64,000 nt of DNA from Microbacterium sp. Root553 (GCF_001426995.1 NZ_LMFY01000001.1:2915977-2979976); one strand, 5' to 3'; shown: positions 27,465 through 35,254, counted from the stretch's first letter. Made by a program: numbers and translations. The notes: generated from the sequence alone by a model not told the origin.

Positions 27465-29792
27465 TCATGCCTCGACGGAGGAGCTCCGACGACGGGCGTG
27501 CACCAGCACGCCGGCGCCGATCAGCAGCAGCAGGGCTGCTCCCCCGACGAACGGAGCGGCGTCGAAGTCGCTACCGGTCGTGGCGAGGTTGCCGTCCGTG
27601 TTGTCACCGTCGTTGTTGTTGCCGGTGGGCGGAGCCGCAGCGACCGTGAAGGTCACCGCTGCGCTGCTCACCGAGGTCTCACCCGCGAGCGTCTGCACCG
27701 CGGAGACGACGTACTCGCCGTTGACGAGAGCCGTGGTGAGGGTCAGCGACCAGGTGCCGTCTGCTGCGACGGTCGCCTGACCGACGAGCTCGCCACCGGC
27801 CGCGTTGCGCACCGTCACGGTCACGGTCGCACCAGCGACACCCGTACCCGAGATGGTCGGGGTGGAGTCGTCGGTGGTCGCGCCGTTGGTCGGCGACGTG
27901 ATCGCGGGAGCCGCGATCGGTGCGGCCGGAGCGACGACGGTCACCGAGGTGGTGCCGGGGATCGCGATGGTGCCGACGGTCTGTGCGGCCACGATCTCCG
28001 TTGCGTCGTACTGGTTCACGGTCACGTTGCCGGACCATGCGCCCGCGCCGTCGGCGGTCACGGTGTCGACGACAGCGCCGCCCACCGAGAGAGTGACGGT
28101 CGCGCCGGGGGTCGCGGTTCCGGTGACGTCGATCTCCTCGCCACCGGTGACAGCGGAGCCGTCCTCCGGGGTCAGGATCACGAGCGGAGCAGAGGCGAAC
28201 GGCTCAGCTGCACCCGAGAGGGTGTAGTTGCCGAGGCTGCCGTATGCGTCGTATCCGTTGGCGTTCAGCGCGGTCGCCGTTGCGGGGTCGCCCGCTCCGA
28301 CGCCCTCGACGGCGAGGTAGTAGACCCCGGCCTGGAGGTTCGGCAGCGTGACGGAGGCGTTGAGGCCGGCCGCGACGGTGTCCGAGGTGCGCGTGGACTC
28401 GGGGTTGCTCTCCGCAAGGACCGCGCCCGAGGCGTCGACGACGCTCAGCTTCGCGTCGAGGTTCGGCGAGATGTTCGCGACCTGGACGTTCGCGGTGAGC
28501 TCGCCACCGGCGGTCGTGACGGCGAAGACGTCGAGGTCGGAGTTGCTCTCGATGACGGCTGCGGCCCCGAAGGTGCCCGCCGCGTTGTCGAGTGCCTGCG
28601 CGTTCGCACGGTCGTTGCCGACGGCGTCCGCTGCGTAGTCCGCACGGTCAGTCCACGTGAAGTTCAGCGTGAGCTGGTCTCCGGCCGGGTTGCAGTCTCC
28701 GTTGACGCCGACGGCGAAGATGACGTCGCCGGGCTGCGGGTTGCTCGGGTTGGCCGTGCTGCCGGCAGGCAGGCACACGCTGCTTCCGGTGTACGGGGTT
28801 CCGTCCGGGAGCGTCGCGTTGACGAAGAGCGGGCCGCCTGCCGAGCGATCGGCGATCGTGGCGAGGTCGTCCTGGTCGTTCGTGGCTCCGGCGTAGGCGC
28901 CGGCCGACCACTGCGAGACGGGAACGTAGTAGGCAGCGCCCATGATCGTTCCCCACACGCCGTCCTCGGGGGCGTAGTACTCGCCGCCGCCGGCACCGCT
29001 GATGCCGTCGTGCTCGAGACCGAAGTTGTGACCGGACTCGTGCGCGGCGATCTCAGCGATCGCCTTCGGGGAGCCACCGGTTCCCTCGGTGAACACGAGC
29101 GCGCCACTGAGGTACTCGGATCCCGTGCCGCCGAGCCAGGCGATTCCACCGTTGCCTGCGGCAGCGGGGAGGACCTCGTCGTACGAGTCGGTGATGATGA
29201 CGTGCGAGCCGTACACGTTGTCGTCCTGCGACGTCTTGTAGAGAGCCTCATCGCTCGGACGCGTCGTCGTGACGTTCACGTTGAACGGTGCGTAGTCCTC
29301 GGCCACAGCGGCCCAGACGGCAGCGCGGTCGGTGACGGCAGCGGCGGGAGCGAAAGCCAGGGAAGCAATACCGGAATCGGTGTTCCAGTGCTTGCCCTCG
29401 AGGGTCTCGCCGTCGAAGTCGAGGTAGACCGTCACGGGTGCCCCGGGGCGAGATCCGGCGGCGGGAGTGCCGGGGATCGCAGCGCCTTCAGGAGCCGCGG
29501 GGAGCGCGAGCGTGCGAAGGCTCTGCGACTCGTGGGCCTGGTCGTTGAAGTAGAAGAAGCCCTTGTCGGTCACGCTGATGAGACCGGCTTCCTCCTGGTT
29601 CTTGATCTCCGCGGCGGAAGTGCCCGACTGGGCGGCCGCGACGTCGTACTTGGATGCGGAGGACTGGAGTTCAACCGGTCCATCCTGCACGTCATCGGCT
29701 GCAGCCGGAATGACAGCCCCTCCGAGAGCCAGAGCACTTGCTCCGATGGTCGCCACGGCGCCTGTGAGCCACCGACGTTTCGTATTTTTCAC
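27465..29792 (-). CDS. secreted zinc metalloprotease with Ig-like domains and LATTG cell-wall sorting signal
   Basis: 775 aa. A signal peptide (residues 1-32, ending AAADD) leads to a reprolysin-like catalytic domain with HESGHNFGLEHDG (251-263), matching HExxHxxGxxHD. Next come a PPC-like beta domain (about 400-520) and two Ig-like domains (LTPEDGSAVTGGEEIDVTGTA; ITSPTNGATTDDSTPTISGTG). The C-terminus is LATTG (736-740), a hydrophobic helix and a basic tail, which is a sortase signal of the class E (LAxTG) type. It is thus probably anchored to peptidoglycan. The start is GTG with AGGGGA about ten bases upstream. Substrates are unknown. Confidence 0.9.
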   Translation of the reverse strand: MKNTKRRWLTGAVATIGASALALGGAVIPAAADDVQDGPVELQSSASKYDVAAAQSGTSAAEIKNQEEAGLISVTDKGFFYFNDQAHESQSLRTLALPAAPEGAAIPGTPAAGSRPGAPVTVYLDFDGETLEGKHWNTDSGIASLAFAPAAAVTDRAAVWAAVAEDYAPFNVNVTTTRPSDEALYKTSQDDNVYGSHVIITDSYDEVLPAAAGNGGIAWLGGTGSEYLSGALVFTEGTGGSPKAIAEIAAHESGHNFGLEHDGISGAGGGEYYAPEDGVWGTIMGAAYYVPVSQWSAGAYAGATNDQDDLATIADRSAGGPLFVNATLPDGTPYTGSSVCLPAGSTANPSNPQPGDVIFAVGVNGDCNPAGDQLTLNFTWTDRADYAADAVGNDRANAQALDNAAGTFGAAAVIESNSDLDVFAVTTAGGELTANVQVANISPNLDAKLSVVDASGAVLAESNPESTRTSDTVAAGLNASVTLPNLQAGVYYLAVEGVGAGDPATATALNANGYDAYGSLGNYTLSGAAEPFASAPLVILTPEDGSAVTGGEEIDVTGTATPGATVTLSVGGAVVDTVTADGAGAWSGNVTVNQYDATEIVAAQTVGTIAIPGTTSVTVVAPAAPIAAPAITSPTNGATTDDSTPTISGTGVAGATVTVTVRNAAGGELVGQATVAADGTWSLTLTTALVNGEYVVSAVQTLAGETSVSSAAVTFTVAAAPPTGNNNDGDNTDGNLATTGSDFDAAPFVGGAALLLLIGAGVLVHARRRSSSVEA

Positions 29793-30593
29793 TATTTTCG
29801 AATCCCCTGGGTCGATAGACGGACAACGCCGCCAAACATATCAATATTCAGGAAACGACAACCTCTCTCCCAGGGTTTTCACAGATAACGTTTACCCCTC
29901 GGGCGGTCTTCCTTCCTCCTGTCAGAGCGGAACCCAGCGACCAGGACCATTCACCACTGAACGTTGTGCGAAGCCGCGGGTGAGCTCAGGGCGGGATTCG
30001 CTCGTCACGGGCGCACCGGACTGCACATCTTCGAGAAGCCTAAACCTCTGAATGAGGGTTCAACCGCGAAGGGAACAGCGGAGGGACTCTCTCTCACCGG
30101 ATCATCTGTGACCGTGTTGAGGAAGAGTCCCCCGACCGGAGCGGCCCCGACGCGGCCCCCAGACCGTGGCCAGTGCGCGCTCTCGTCGGCGATGGTACGT
30201 CCGATGTGCCCGGGTGCATATCCCATGGTGGATGACGGCGCGTAGGCGTACCCTCATTGATGTCGAAAGTGGCCCTACGCCGGATGCCTCTGTCGAGGGC
30301 GACACCTGTGAGACCTCTGCGCCGCGTAGCAAGAACTGCCGGGACCCGTCGGCGTTCGGTTCAACGGTGCGCCCGCCGCGGGCTGGGGTCCCGCACTGAC
30401 GGCGGACGCACCTGGTACTGGTCGAACGACTGGAGGGCCCTCGCCGAGCGGGTACGGATGAACCGCGAGGCAAGAGCCCCCGCGTAGAGCGATACCGGTG
30501 AGCCACCCCAGGGCCTGTGTATTCGCGCTCTGATCCGCACCCTACGCTCGATCCCCCGAAAGCATCACCCCGCCTTCGATCCGTCTGAGACGT
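29793..30593. other. about 800-nt intergenic region without a supported gene
   Basis: The right flank of the protease gene (29793-29890) is AT-rich and is the likely promoter. The remaining 700 bases have open frames on both strands, but none has a ribosome binding site, a leaderless box or family similarity. No tRNA, repeat or insertion sequence end is seen. Decayed coding sequence is possible. Confidence 0.5.
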
Positions 30594-31112
30594 CTACGGG
30601 CGCAGAGAGCCACCCTCCTCGAACCAGTCCTCTATCCGCGCGTCGTCGTCCGAGACATCCGCAGCGGGGCGTCGTGCGAACGACACGGATCCTGCCAGGG
30701 CGGCCACCGCTGCGGCGCGTACCTGTTCGCGCTGCGAGGCGTCCTGGAAGAGGTGAGCGGCGACCTCGCGAGCCGCAGTGATCCCGACGGAGATCTCGGC
30801 CAGTCGTTCCGCGATCCTGGCGGCGAGCCCATCTCGGAGCTCTTCAAGATTCGTGTTCGCGATCTCCAGACGACGATCGGCGACGCGCAACTCGACAGTC
30901 GAGTACCCGTGGGCCGACAGGTAGGCACGCGTCGCGCTGCCCTGGATCGCGGCCACCTCGTCGCGATCCGTCTTGCGCGTGAACACCGCTTCCACGGTGT
31001 ACCGGTCCGGCGCGTCTCCCGTCATCAGCGTCGCAGGAAGCGACCCGATGAGAATGGACCCCAGACCCAGCAGTTCGGAGCTTTGCCCCGCGATCTTCAG
31101 TTGTGTGTTCAT
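30594..31112 (-). CDS. hypothetical protein, 172 aa
   Basis: It begins MNTQLKIAGQSSELLGLGSILIGSLP. A mid region of alternating strands (DRYTVEAVFTRKTDRDEVAAIQG, STVELRVADRRLEIANTNLEEL) is followed by an Ala-rich helical C-terminus. No family recognised and no membrane helix is convincing. TAACGT lies six bases before the ATG, giving a leaderless start and supporting its reality. It is flanked by the 800-nt gap and the acyltransferase gene. The function is unknown. Confidence 0.68.
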   Translation of the reverse strand: MNTQLKIAGQSSELLGLGSILIGSLPATLMTGDAPDRYTVEAVFTRKTDRDEVAAIQGSATRAYLSAHGYSTVELRVADRRLEIANTNLEELRDGLAARIAERLAEISVGITAAREVAAHLFQDASQREQVRAAAVAALAGSVSFARRPAADVSDDDARIEDWFEEGGSLRP

Positions 31113-31208
31113 ACACGGACGTTACGCCCCGAAACTGGGCGCGTTCACAGTTCCGTCCGCGCACATCCAGGGCCGAAGAGGCGGATGCTCGGCGGGGTTC
31201 CGCTCCCG

Positions 31209-32264
31209 CTACGAGACCGGCTCCTCGGCACGTACGCGCTTGTCGGCGCCGATCCGATCCGTCAACGTTCGGAGGCGCTCCTGAAGCGGGGCGAAGGCGT
31301 GGTGCGTGGCCGCGGCGACCACGAACACGATCGGGTACACCCACCACCAGACGTCGACGCGGTTGACATGCAGGTACGTCGCCGCCGCGATGAGGATGGG
31401 CACGTGCCAGAGGTACAGCTCGTACGAGATCTTGCCGATGTAGACGACCGGTCTGAGCTCGAGCATCCGCTGCAGCCACCAGCGCCGACCGCTGCACACC
31501 GCGTAGATGATGCCGGTCGTGCCGACCGCGATGCACACCGGGGCGAAGGATTCGAGGATCTTCGGGCCGCTCATCGCCCAGGCTGCCGCGATGCCGGCGA
31601 CGCCGATGAGCGAGTTGAGGATCGGGTTCCCCCGCCAGTCGGTCTCCGCGATGATGATCGCGACGCCGCACCCGATGGCGATACCGCCCGTGCGATACAG
31701 GGGCAGACCTGCGCCCGTCGTGAAGGCCGCGTACACCCGGACCGCGTTCATTCCCAGTCCGAGGATGATCATGAACGCCGCCATCGTCTTCCACGACAGC
31801 CGAAGACGCATCATCAGGATCAGCAGCAGCGGCCACACCACGTAGAAGTACTCCTCGGCGGCGAGGCTCCACATATGGCCGTGGAACATCGGCGACCCGT
31901 AGCGGGCATCCGTCACCGGCGAGAGGTAGAGCGCGGATCCGATCGTGTGGATGAGGAACCCACGCCGGTCCGGGTCGAGAGTGAGCCCGAAGATCATCGT
32001 GACGGCAAGGGTCGCGAGCAGCGCCGGGTACAGCCGGATGAAGCGGCGCAGGTAGAACCGTCGCAGTCGGAGCCTGCCCAACTTCTCGTGCTCGTACCAG
32101 AGGATCGTGGTGATCAGGAAGCCCGACAGGACGAAGAAGATGTCCACGCCGAACCCGCCTGGAACGAAGAACGGCTTGGCACCATGAGTGGCCATGACGA
32201 ACAGGACCCCCACGGCGCGGAGGCCGTCCAAGGCAGGCGTATAGGCCAACTTCCGCGCGGTCAC
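31209..32264 (-). CDS. OafA/YrhL-type membrane O-acyltransferase (Acyltransferase_3)
   Basis: 351 aa, about ten transmembrane helices. The family N-terminus is clear: YTPALDGLRAVGVLFVMATH, then GFGVDIFFVLSGFLITTIL and RRFYLRRFIRLYPAL. Such enzymes acetylate or acylate cell-wall polysaccharides, peptidoglycan or glycolipids. It lacks the C-terminal SGNH hydrolase domain found in longer OafA proteins. The GTG start follows TAACGT by six bases, so it is leaderless and divergent from the trp leader ORF only 55 bases away. The acceptor is unknown. Confidence 0.92.
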   Translation of the reverse strand: MTARKLAYTPALDGLRAVGVLFVMATHGAKPFFVPGGFGVDIFFVLSGFLITTILWYEHEKLGRLRLRRFYLRRFIRLYPALLATLAVTMIFGLTLDPDRRGFLIHTIGSALYLSPVTDARYGSPMFHGHMWSLAAEEYFYVVWPLLLILMMRLRLSWKTMAAFMIILGLGMNAVRVYAAFTTGAGLPLYRTGGIAIGCGVAIIIAETDWRGNPILNSLIGVAGIAAAWAMSGPKILESFAPVCIAVGTTGIIYAVCSGRRWWLQRMLELRPVVYIGKISYELYLWHVPILIAAATYLHVNRVDVWWWVYPIVFVVAAATHHAFAPLQERLRTLTDRIGADKRVRAEEPVS

Positions 32265-32270
32265 ACGATG

Positions 32271-32276
32271 ACGTTA
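32271..32276 (-). promoter_or_regulatory. -10 box (TAACGT) for leaderless acyltransferase gene
   Basis: TAACGT on the minus strand, six bases, then GTG. The identical hexamer and spacing precede the 172-aa gene at 31112. Confidence 0.45.
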
Positions 32277-32307
32277 CTCGATCAGGGACCGCATGGGACT
32301 CTTCCGC

Positions 32308-32313
32308 TAATCT
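32308..32313 (+). promoter_or_regulatory. -10 box (TAATCT) for the trp leader ORF
   Basis: TAATCT, GAGCGC, then the leader ATG at 32320. The six-base spacing places the transcription start on the leader start codon. A -35 element is weak. Confidence 0.55.
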
Positions 32314-32319
32314 GAGCGC

Positions 32320-32367
32320 ATGCGTTTCACCGTTTCTTCGTGGTGGTGGCTGCGTCCGCAGCCATAA
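32320..32367 (+). CDS. trpL: tryptophan leader peptide (15 aa, three consecutive Trp codons)
   Basis: The ORF reads MRFTVSSWWWLRPQP and stops at TAA 32365-32367. Three TGG codons in a row (32341-32349) in a 15-codon ORF directly before a tryptophanyl-tRNA synthetase gene is the signature of a charging sensor. It has no Shine-Dalgarno but a -10 box at leaderless spacing. The Trp codons sit immediately before, and overlap, segment 1 of a set of alternative hairpins, so ribosome stalling there would change which hairpin forms. The symbol is descriptive. It is too short for ordinary gene finding. Confidence 0.8.
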   Translation: MRFTVSSWWWLRPQP

Positions 32368-32400
32368 CGCATTCACGCGCGGGCTGCACGGCAGCCCGCG
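32348..32400 (+). promoter_or_regulatory. candidate ribosome-mediated attenuator of trpS
   Basis: Four complementary segments are present. Segment 1 is GGCTGC (32348-32353), segment 2 is GCAGCC (32358-32363), segment 3 is GGCTGC within CGCGGGCTGC (32378-32387), and segment 4 is GCAGCCCGCG (32391-32400). Pairings 1:2, 2:3 and 3:4 are mutually exclusive. The 3:4 hairpin is a perfect 10-bp GC stem with an ACG loop. A ribosome stalled on the Trp codons would cover segment 1 and free segment 2 to pair with 3 (read-through). A ribosome reaching the stop codon would cover segment 2 and allow 3:4 (attenuation). The 3:4 stem has no U run, so the exact off mechanism is uncertain. Confidence 0.75.
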
Positions 32401-32428
32401 AACCATCGCGGTACCCCACGTCCGTGCA

Positions 32429-32446
32429 GCTCCTCGATCCAGGAGC
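32429..32446 (+). promoter_or_regulatory. hairpin sequestering the trpS ribosome binding site
   Basis: GCTCCT (32429-32434) can pair with AGGAGC (32441-32446), which contains the trpS Shine-Dalgarno AGGAG. The stem is 6 bp with a 6-nt loop, so it may add translational control or simply be fortuitous. Confidence 0.4.
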
Positions 32447-32450
32447 AGAC

Positions 32451-33485
32451 ATGGACTCATTCACCGCCACCGCCGAACGCATGCCCGCGCTGCGCGCTCG
32501 GATCGCCGCGCACCCCGAACAGTTCCGGGTGCTGACCGGAGAGCGCCCCACGGGACGGCTGCATCTCGGGCACTACTTCGGCACGGTGCGAGAGCGTGTC
32601 CGATTGCAGTCGCTCGGGGTGGAGACCTTCGTGATCCTGGCCGACTACCAGGTCATCACCGACAGAGACGTCGCGGGGAACATCCGCGAGAACGTCTACG
32701 AAGCCGTGCTCGACTACATCGCCGCCGGTCTCGACCCGCAGTCGTCGACGATCTTCACCCACTCGGCCGTTCCCGCCCTCAACCAGCTCCTCCTCCCCTT
32801 CCTCAGTCTCGTCACCGAGGCCGAGCTGCACCGCAACCCCACGGTGAAGGCGGAGCTGGCGGCATCCGGCCGTGCGCTGAGCGGACTGCTGCTCACCTAC
32901 CCCGTGCACCAGGCCGCCGACATCCTCTTCTGCAAGGGCACACTCGTCCCCGTGGGGAAGGACAACCTGCCGCACGTCGAAGTCACTCGCACGATCGCGC
33001 GCCGCTTCAACGAGCGCTACGGGGAGGTCTTCCCGGAGCCGGCAGCGCTCATCACAGATGCGCCCGAGCTTCCCGGCCTCGACGGCCGCAAGATGTCCAA
33101 GAGCTACGGCAACGCGATCGCACTGGGCATGACGGCCGATGAGACCGCCACCGTCATCCGGCGAGCGCGCACCGACTCCGAGCGATCGATCACCTACGAC
33201 CCCGAGAACCGTCCTGAGGTGTCCGGCCTGCTCGCGACCGCCGCGACCATCCTGGGCCGCGACCCCGGCGAGCTCGCGGACGAGGTGGGAGACGCCGGAG
33301 CCGGGGCGCTGAAGACCCTCACCATCGACGCCGTGAACGATTTCCTGGCCGAGCACCGTGCGCGACGAGCAGAGCTCACCGTCGGCGACGCAGCAGCGGT
33401 GCTCCGCGAAGGGAACGAGCGGGCGCAGAGCATCGCCGCCGACACCCTCCACGAGGTGCGAGCCGCGATGGGCATGCTCTATTGA
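32451..33485 (+). CDS. trpS: tryptophanyl-tRNA synthetase, auxiliary (TrpRS II-like) type
   Basis: 344 aa, class I synthetase charging tRNA-Trp. The HIGH-type motif is HLGH (38-41, in PTGRLHLGHYFG) and KMSKS is at 214-218. The central active-site region reads ELHRNPTVKAEL (RNPTVK at 128-133) and VPVGKDNLPHVEVTR. Housekeeping bacterial enzymes usually have a different segment there (TQFKDK, and VPVGxDQKQH in the second). RNPTVK is what I associate with the second TrpRS class of Deinococcus and of Streptomyces, where the protein is indolmycin-resistant. The start is ATG 32451, with AGGAG five bases upstream. It is preceded by a Trp leader attenuator. A housekeeping trpS is expected elsewhere in the genome. 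Confidence 0.92.
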   Translation: MDSFTATAERMPALRARIAAHPEQFRVLTGERPTGRLHLGHYFGTVRERVRLQSLGVETFVILADYQVITDRDVAGNIRENVYEAVLDYIAAGLDPQSSTIFTHSAVPALNQLLLPFLSLVTEAELHRNPTVKAELAASGRALSGLLLTYPVHQAADILFCKGTLVPVGKDNLPHVEVTRTIARRFNERYGEVFPEPAALITDAPELPGLDGRKMSKSYGNAIALGMTADETATVIRRARTDSERSITYDPENRPEVSGLLATAATILGRDPGELADEVGDAGAGALKTLTIDAVNDFLAEHRARRAELTVGDAAAVLREGNERAQSIAADTLHEVRAAMGMLY

Positions 33486-33626
33486 CGCGGTGGACTTTCG
33501 GAGGGCGGCATCCGGCGGGCGAAGCGTGCGCAGGCGCGGCAGGAACGACGACAGCACGCGCCGCTAATCTGAGGTGCGTGGCGTGGACGACAGTCCGCGA
33601 CGTCACGGGTGAACGGACGGGGGCTC

Positions 33627-34463
33627 ATGAGCAAGCGGACCATGGTGTTGCACAGTACACACAAGGACCAGTTCGACTTTCCGGACAGAGACCTCGTGTT
33701 CTACGACCAGCCCTACGACGCCGACGAGCTGTCACGCGTCACCGATGTGCACCTGTGGTCTCCCCTCGACGGTCCCATAGACCGTCTCCCCGAGATCATC
33801 ACCGCGATGCCGCATCTGAAGACTCTGAGCATCGGCCCGGGGAGGGTCCTCCCCACCATCGTCACGGAACTGCGGCAGGGCGACCTCCCTGAGAGTCTCG
33901 AAGAGCTCTCGGTGCACATCGGCGATCGGACCCTGGTGTGGCCGAATGTGGTGGTGCCCAACCTGAAGACCCTCTACGTCGGCGAACCCTTCCGCTTCAA
34001 GAACGAGCACTTCCCCGGGCTCCGTGCGCTCTCCCTCTACCCGCAGAGATCTCTGAACAATGTGCGGCAGGCACTCGAGCTGCCGCTGGAAGAGCTGAAC
34101 CTGTTGAACGTGCCCACGGACGAGCAGATCTTCCGTCTCGTCGAACCCGTCGGGCTTCGCCGCCTCGGGCTGATCGGTGGACGCACGCTGACAAGCCTCA
34201 CCGGGATCCGCGTGCTCCCCGAGTTGGAGTCGTTGCGCCTGAAGAACCTCACCTCTCTGGGTGACATCTCGGAGCTGGCCGCTCTCGCGCGACTCGAGAT
34301 CGTGAACATCCAATACTGCAAGAAGATCACCGGCATCGCCGCCATCAACGACCTTCCCCGACTGCGCAGGCTCACCCTGGTCGGATGCGGGACCATCGGC
34401 CTCGAGACGATCGAGGCGAAGCTGTCGACACTGGAATGGGTCAACACGGGCGCGACCTGGTGA
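33627..34463 (+). CDS. leucine-rich-repeat-like protein, 278 aa
   Basis: The protein starts MSKRTMVLHSTHKDQFDFP. From about residue 45 it shows repeated L-x-x-L-x-L units: MPHLKTLSIGPG, PNLKTLYVGEP, FPGLRALSLYP, LELPLEELNLLN, VGLRRLGLIGG, LPELESLRLKNL, ARLEIVNIQYC, LPRLRRLTLVGCG. There is no signal peptide or membrane helix, so it is cytoplasmic. ATG 33627 has a GGGGG stretch upstream; an in-frame GTG at 33609 is an alternative. It is next to a SUKH-like gene in the same orientation. LRR and SUKH proteins both occur as immunity proteins in polymorphic toxin systems, but no toxin is seen here. Confidence 0.82.
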   Translation: MSKRTMVLHSTHKDQFDFPDRDLVFYDQPYDADELSRVTDVHLWSPLDGPIDRLPEIITAMPHLKTLSIGPGRVLPTIVTELRQGDLPESLEELSVHIGDRTLVWPNVVVPNLKTLYVGEPFRFKNEHFPGLRALSLYPQRSLNNVRQALELPLEELNLLNVPTDEQIFRLVEPVGLRRLGLIGGRTLTSLTGIRVLPELESLRLKNLTSLGDISELAALARLEIVNIQYCKKITGIAAINDLPRLRRLTLVGCGTIGLETIEAKLSTLEWVNTGATW

Positions 34464-34501
34464 CCGCGTGCCCAGAGAGACTGCTCGGTAGCCTGGGGAC
34501 C

Positions 34502-35035
34502 ATGACGGAGCTCTCCCGAACGGCCACCGGATGCTTGCAACACGCCGGGTGGACGTATGAGCCGCCTACGCCCACGGGCGACGGTGTCCCCTTCCCGCTG
34601 CGCACAGCACCCGACACGGTGATCCGCTGGGTGTCCTCGTTCTCACTGCTCGCGAAAGCAGATGAGACGGTGTGGTTCTTATCTCGCGACGATTACTCGA
34701 CGGGCGCGGCGGGTGCGTTCGCGTGGAACGAGTACGAACAGCTGAGCCTCCAGGCTGCGACAACGGATGACGAGGCGGCCGCGGTCTCCCGTTTCTGGAC
34801 GCGCCACCTCCCCCTGCTGCTGTCCGTGCGCAACGGATACGAGTATCTGGCCGTGCGAGACGATGGAGCAGTCGTCCACGGAGCGGAGCCCGAGTTCGAA
34901 GAAGCGGTCATCGTCTTCTCGCATTTCGAGGATCTGCTGACGCACATCATCTCGTGGCCGGCCCGACTCGACCATGTCATCGACGGGCTGCTGTTCGATT
35001 CGATCAGCATCCCTCACACGAGGCCGGGCCACTGA
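34502..35035 (+). CDS. SUKH (SMI1/KNR4)-like protein, 177 aa, possible immunity protein
   Basis: The C-terminal half looks like a SUKH fold: RNGYEYLAVRDDGAVVHGAEPEFEEA, then VIVFSHFEDLLTHII. The family includes immunity proteins against nuclease and deaminase toxins. Similarity is by eye and moderate. The ATG follows TAGCCT by seven bases, so it is likely leaderless and has its own promoter although the LRR gene ends just 39 bases upstream. A G-rich tandem repeat begins two bases after its stop. Alternatively it is an unrelated hypothetical protein. Confidence 0.7.
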   Translation: MTELSRTATGCLQHAGWTYEPPTPTGDGVPFPLRTAPDTVIRWVSSFSLLAKADETVWFLSRDDYSTGAAGAFAWNEYEQLSLQAATTDDEAAAVSRFWTRHLPLLLSVRNGYEYLAVRDDGAVVHGAEPEFEEAVIVFSHFEDLLTHIISWPARLDHVIDGLLFDSISIPHTRPGH

Positions 35036-35037
35036 CC

Positions 35038-35085
35038 CTGGGGGCTGGGGGCTGGGGGCTGGGGGCTGGGGGCTGGGGGCTGGGG
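35038..35085. repeat. 7-bp tandem repeat (CTGGGGG)
   Basis: Six perfect copies plus a partial one of CTGGGGG directly downstream of the SUKH-like stop codon. The plus strand has seven G-runs of 4-5 bases separated by CT, able to form a G-quadruplex. Copy number is likely variable. Confidence 0.95.
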
Positions 35086-35254
35086 ACCGACTGTGGTCGC
35101 ACGACTTCGGGGGCTGCAGAGGAGGTCCGGCCCCTCGAATATGCACAAGGCTGCGAGAACTGCGCAGCATAGGGCGCGCCGTGGGTCGCGAGATTCACGT
35201 AGCTGGCCGCAACTGTGACGGATGACGAACTCCACTGGGAGACGCAAACAGCGT
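35086..35254. other. intergenic stretch between the G-rich repeat and the LysE remnant
   Basis: No gene, tRNA or terminator is recognisable. Confidence 0.4.

Noticed and set aside
30005..30506. Short ORFs in the 800-nt gap
   Set aside because: None has a ribosome binding site, a leaderless box or a recognisable family.
32340..32451. trpS start at GTG 32340
   Set aside because: It lies inside the leader/attenuator; ATG 32451 has AGGAG at five bases and matches the family N-terminus better.
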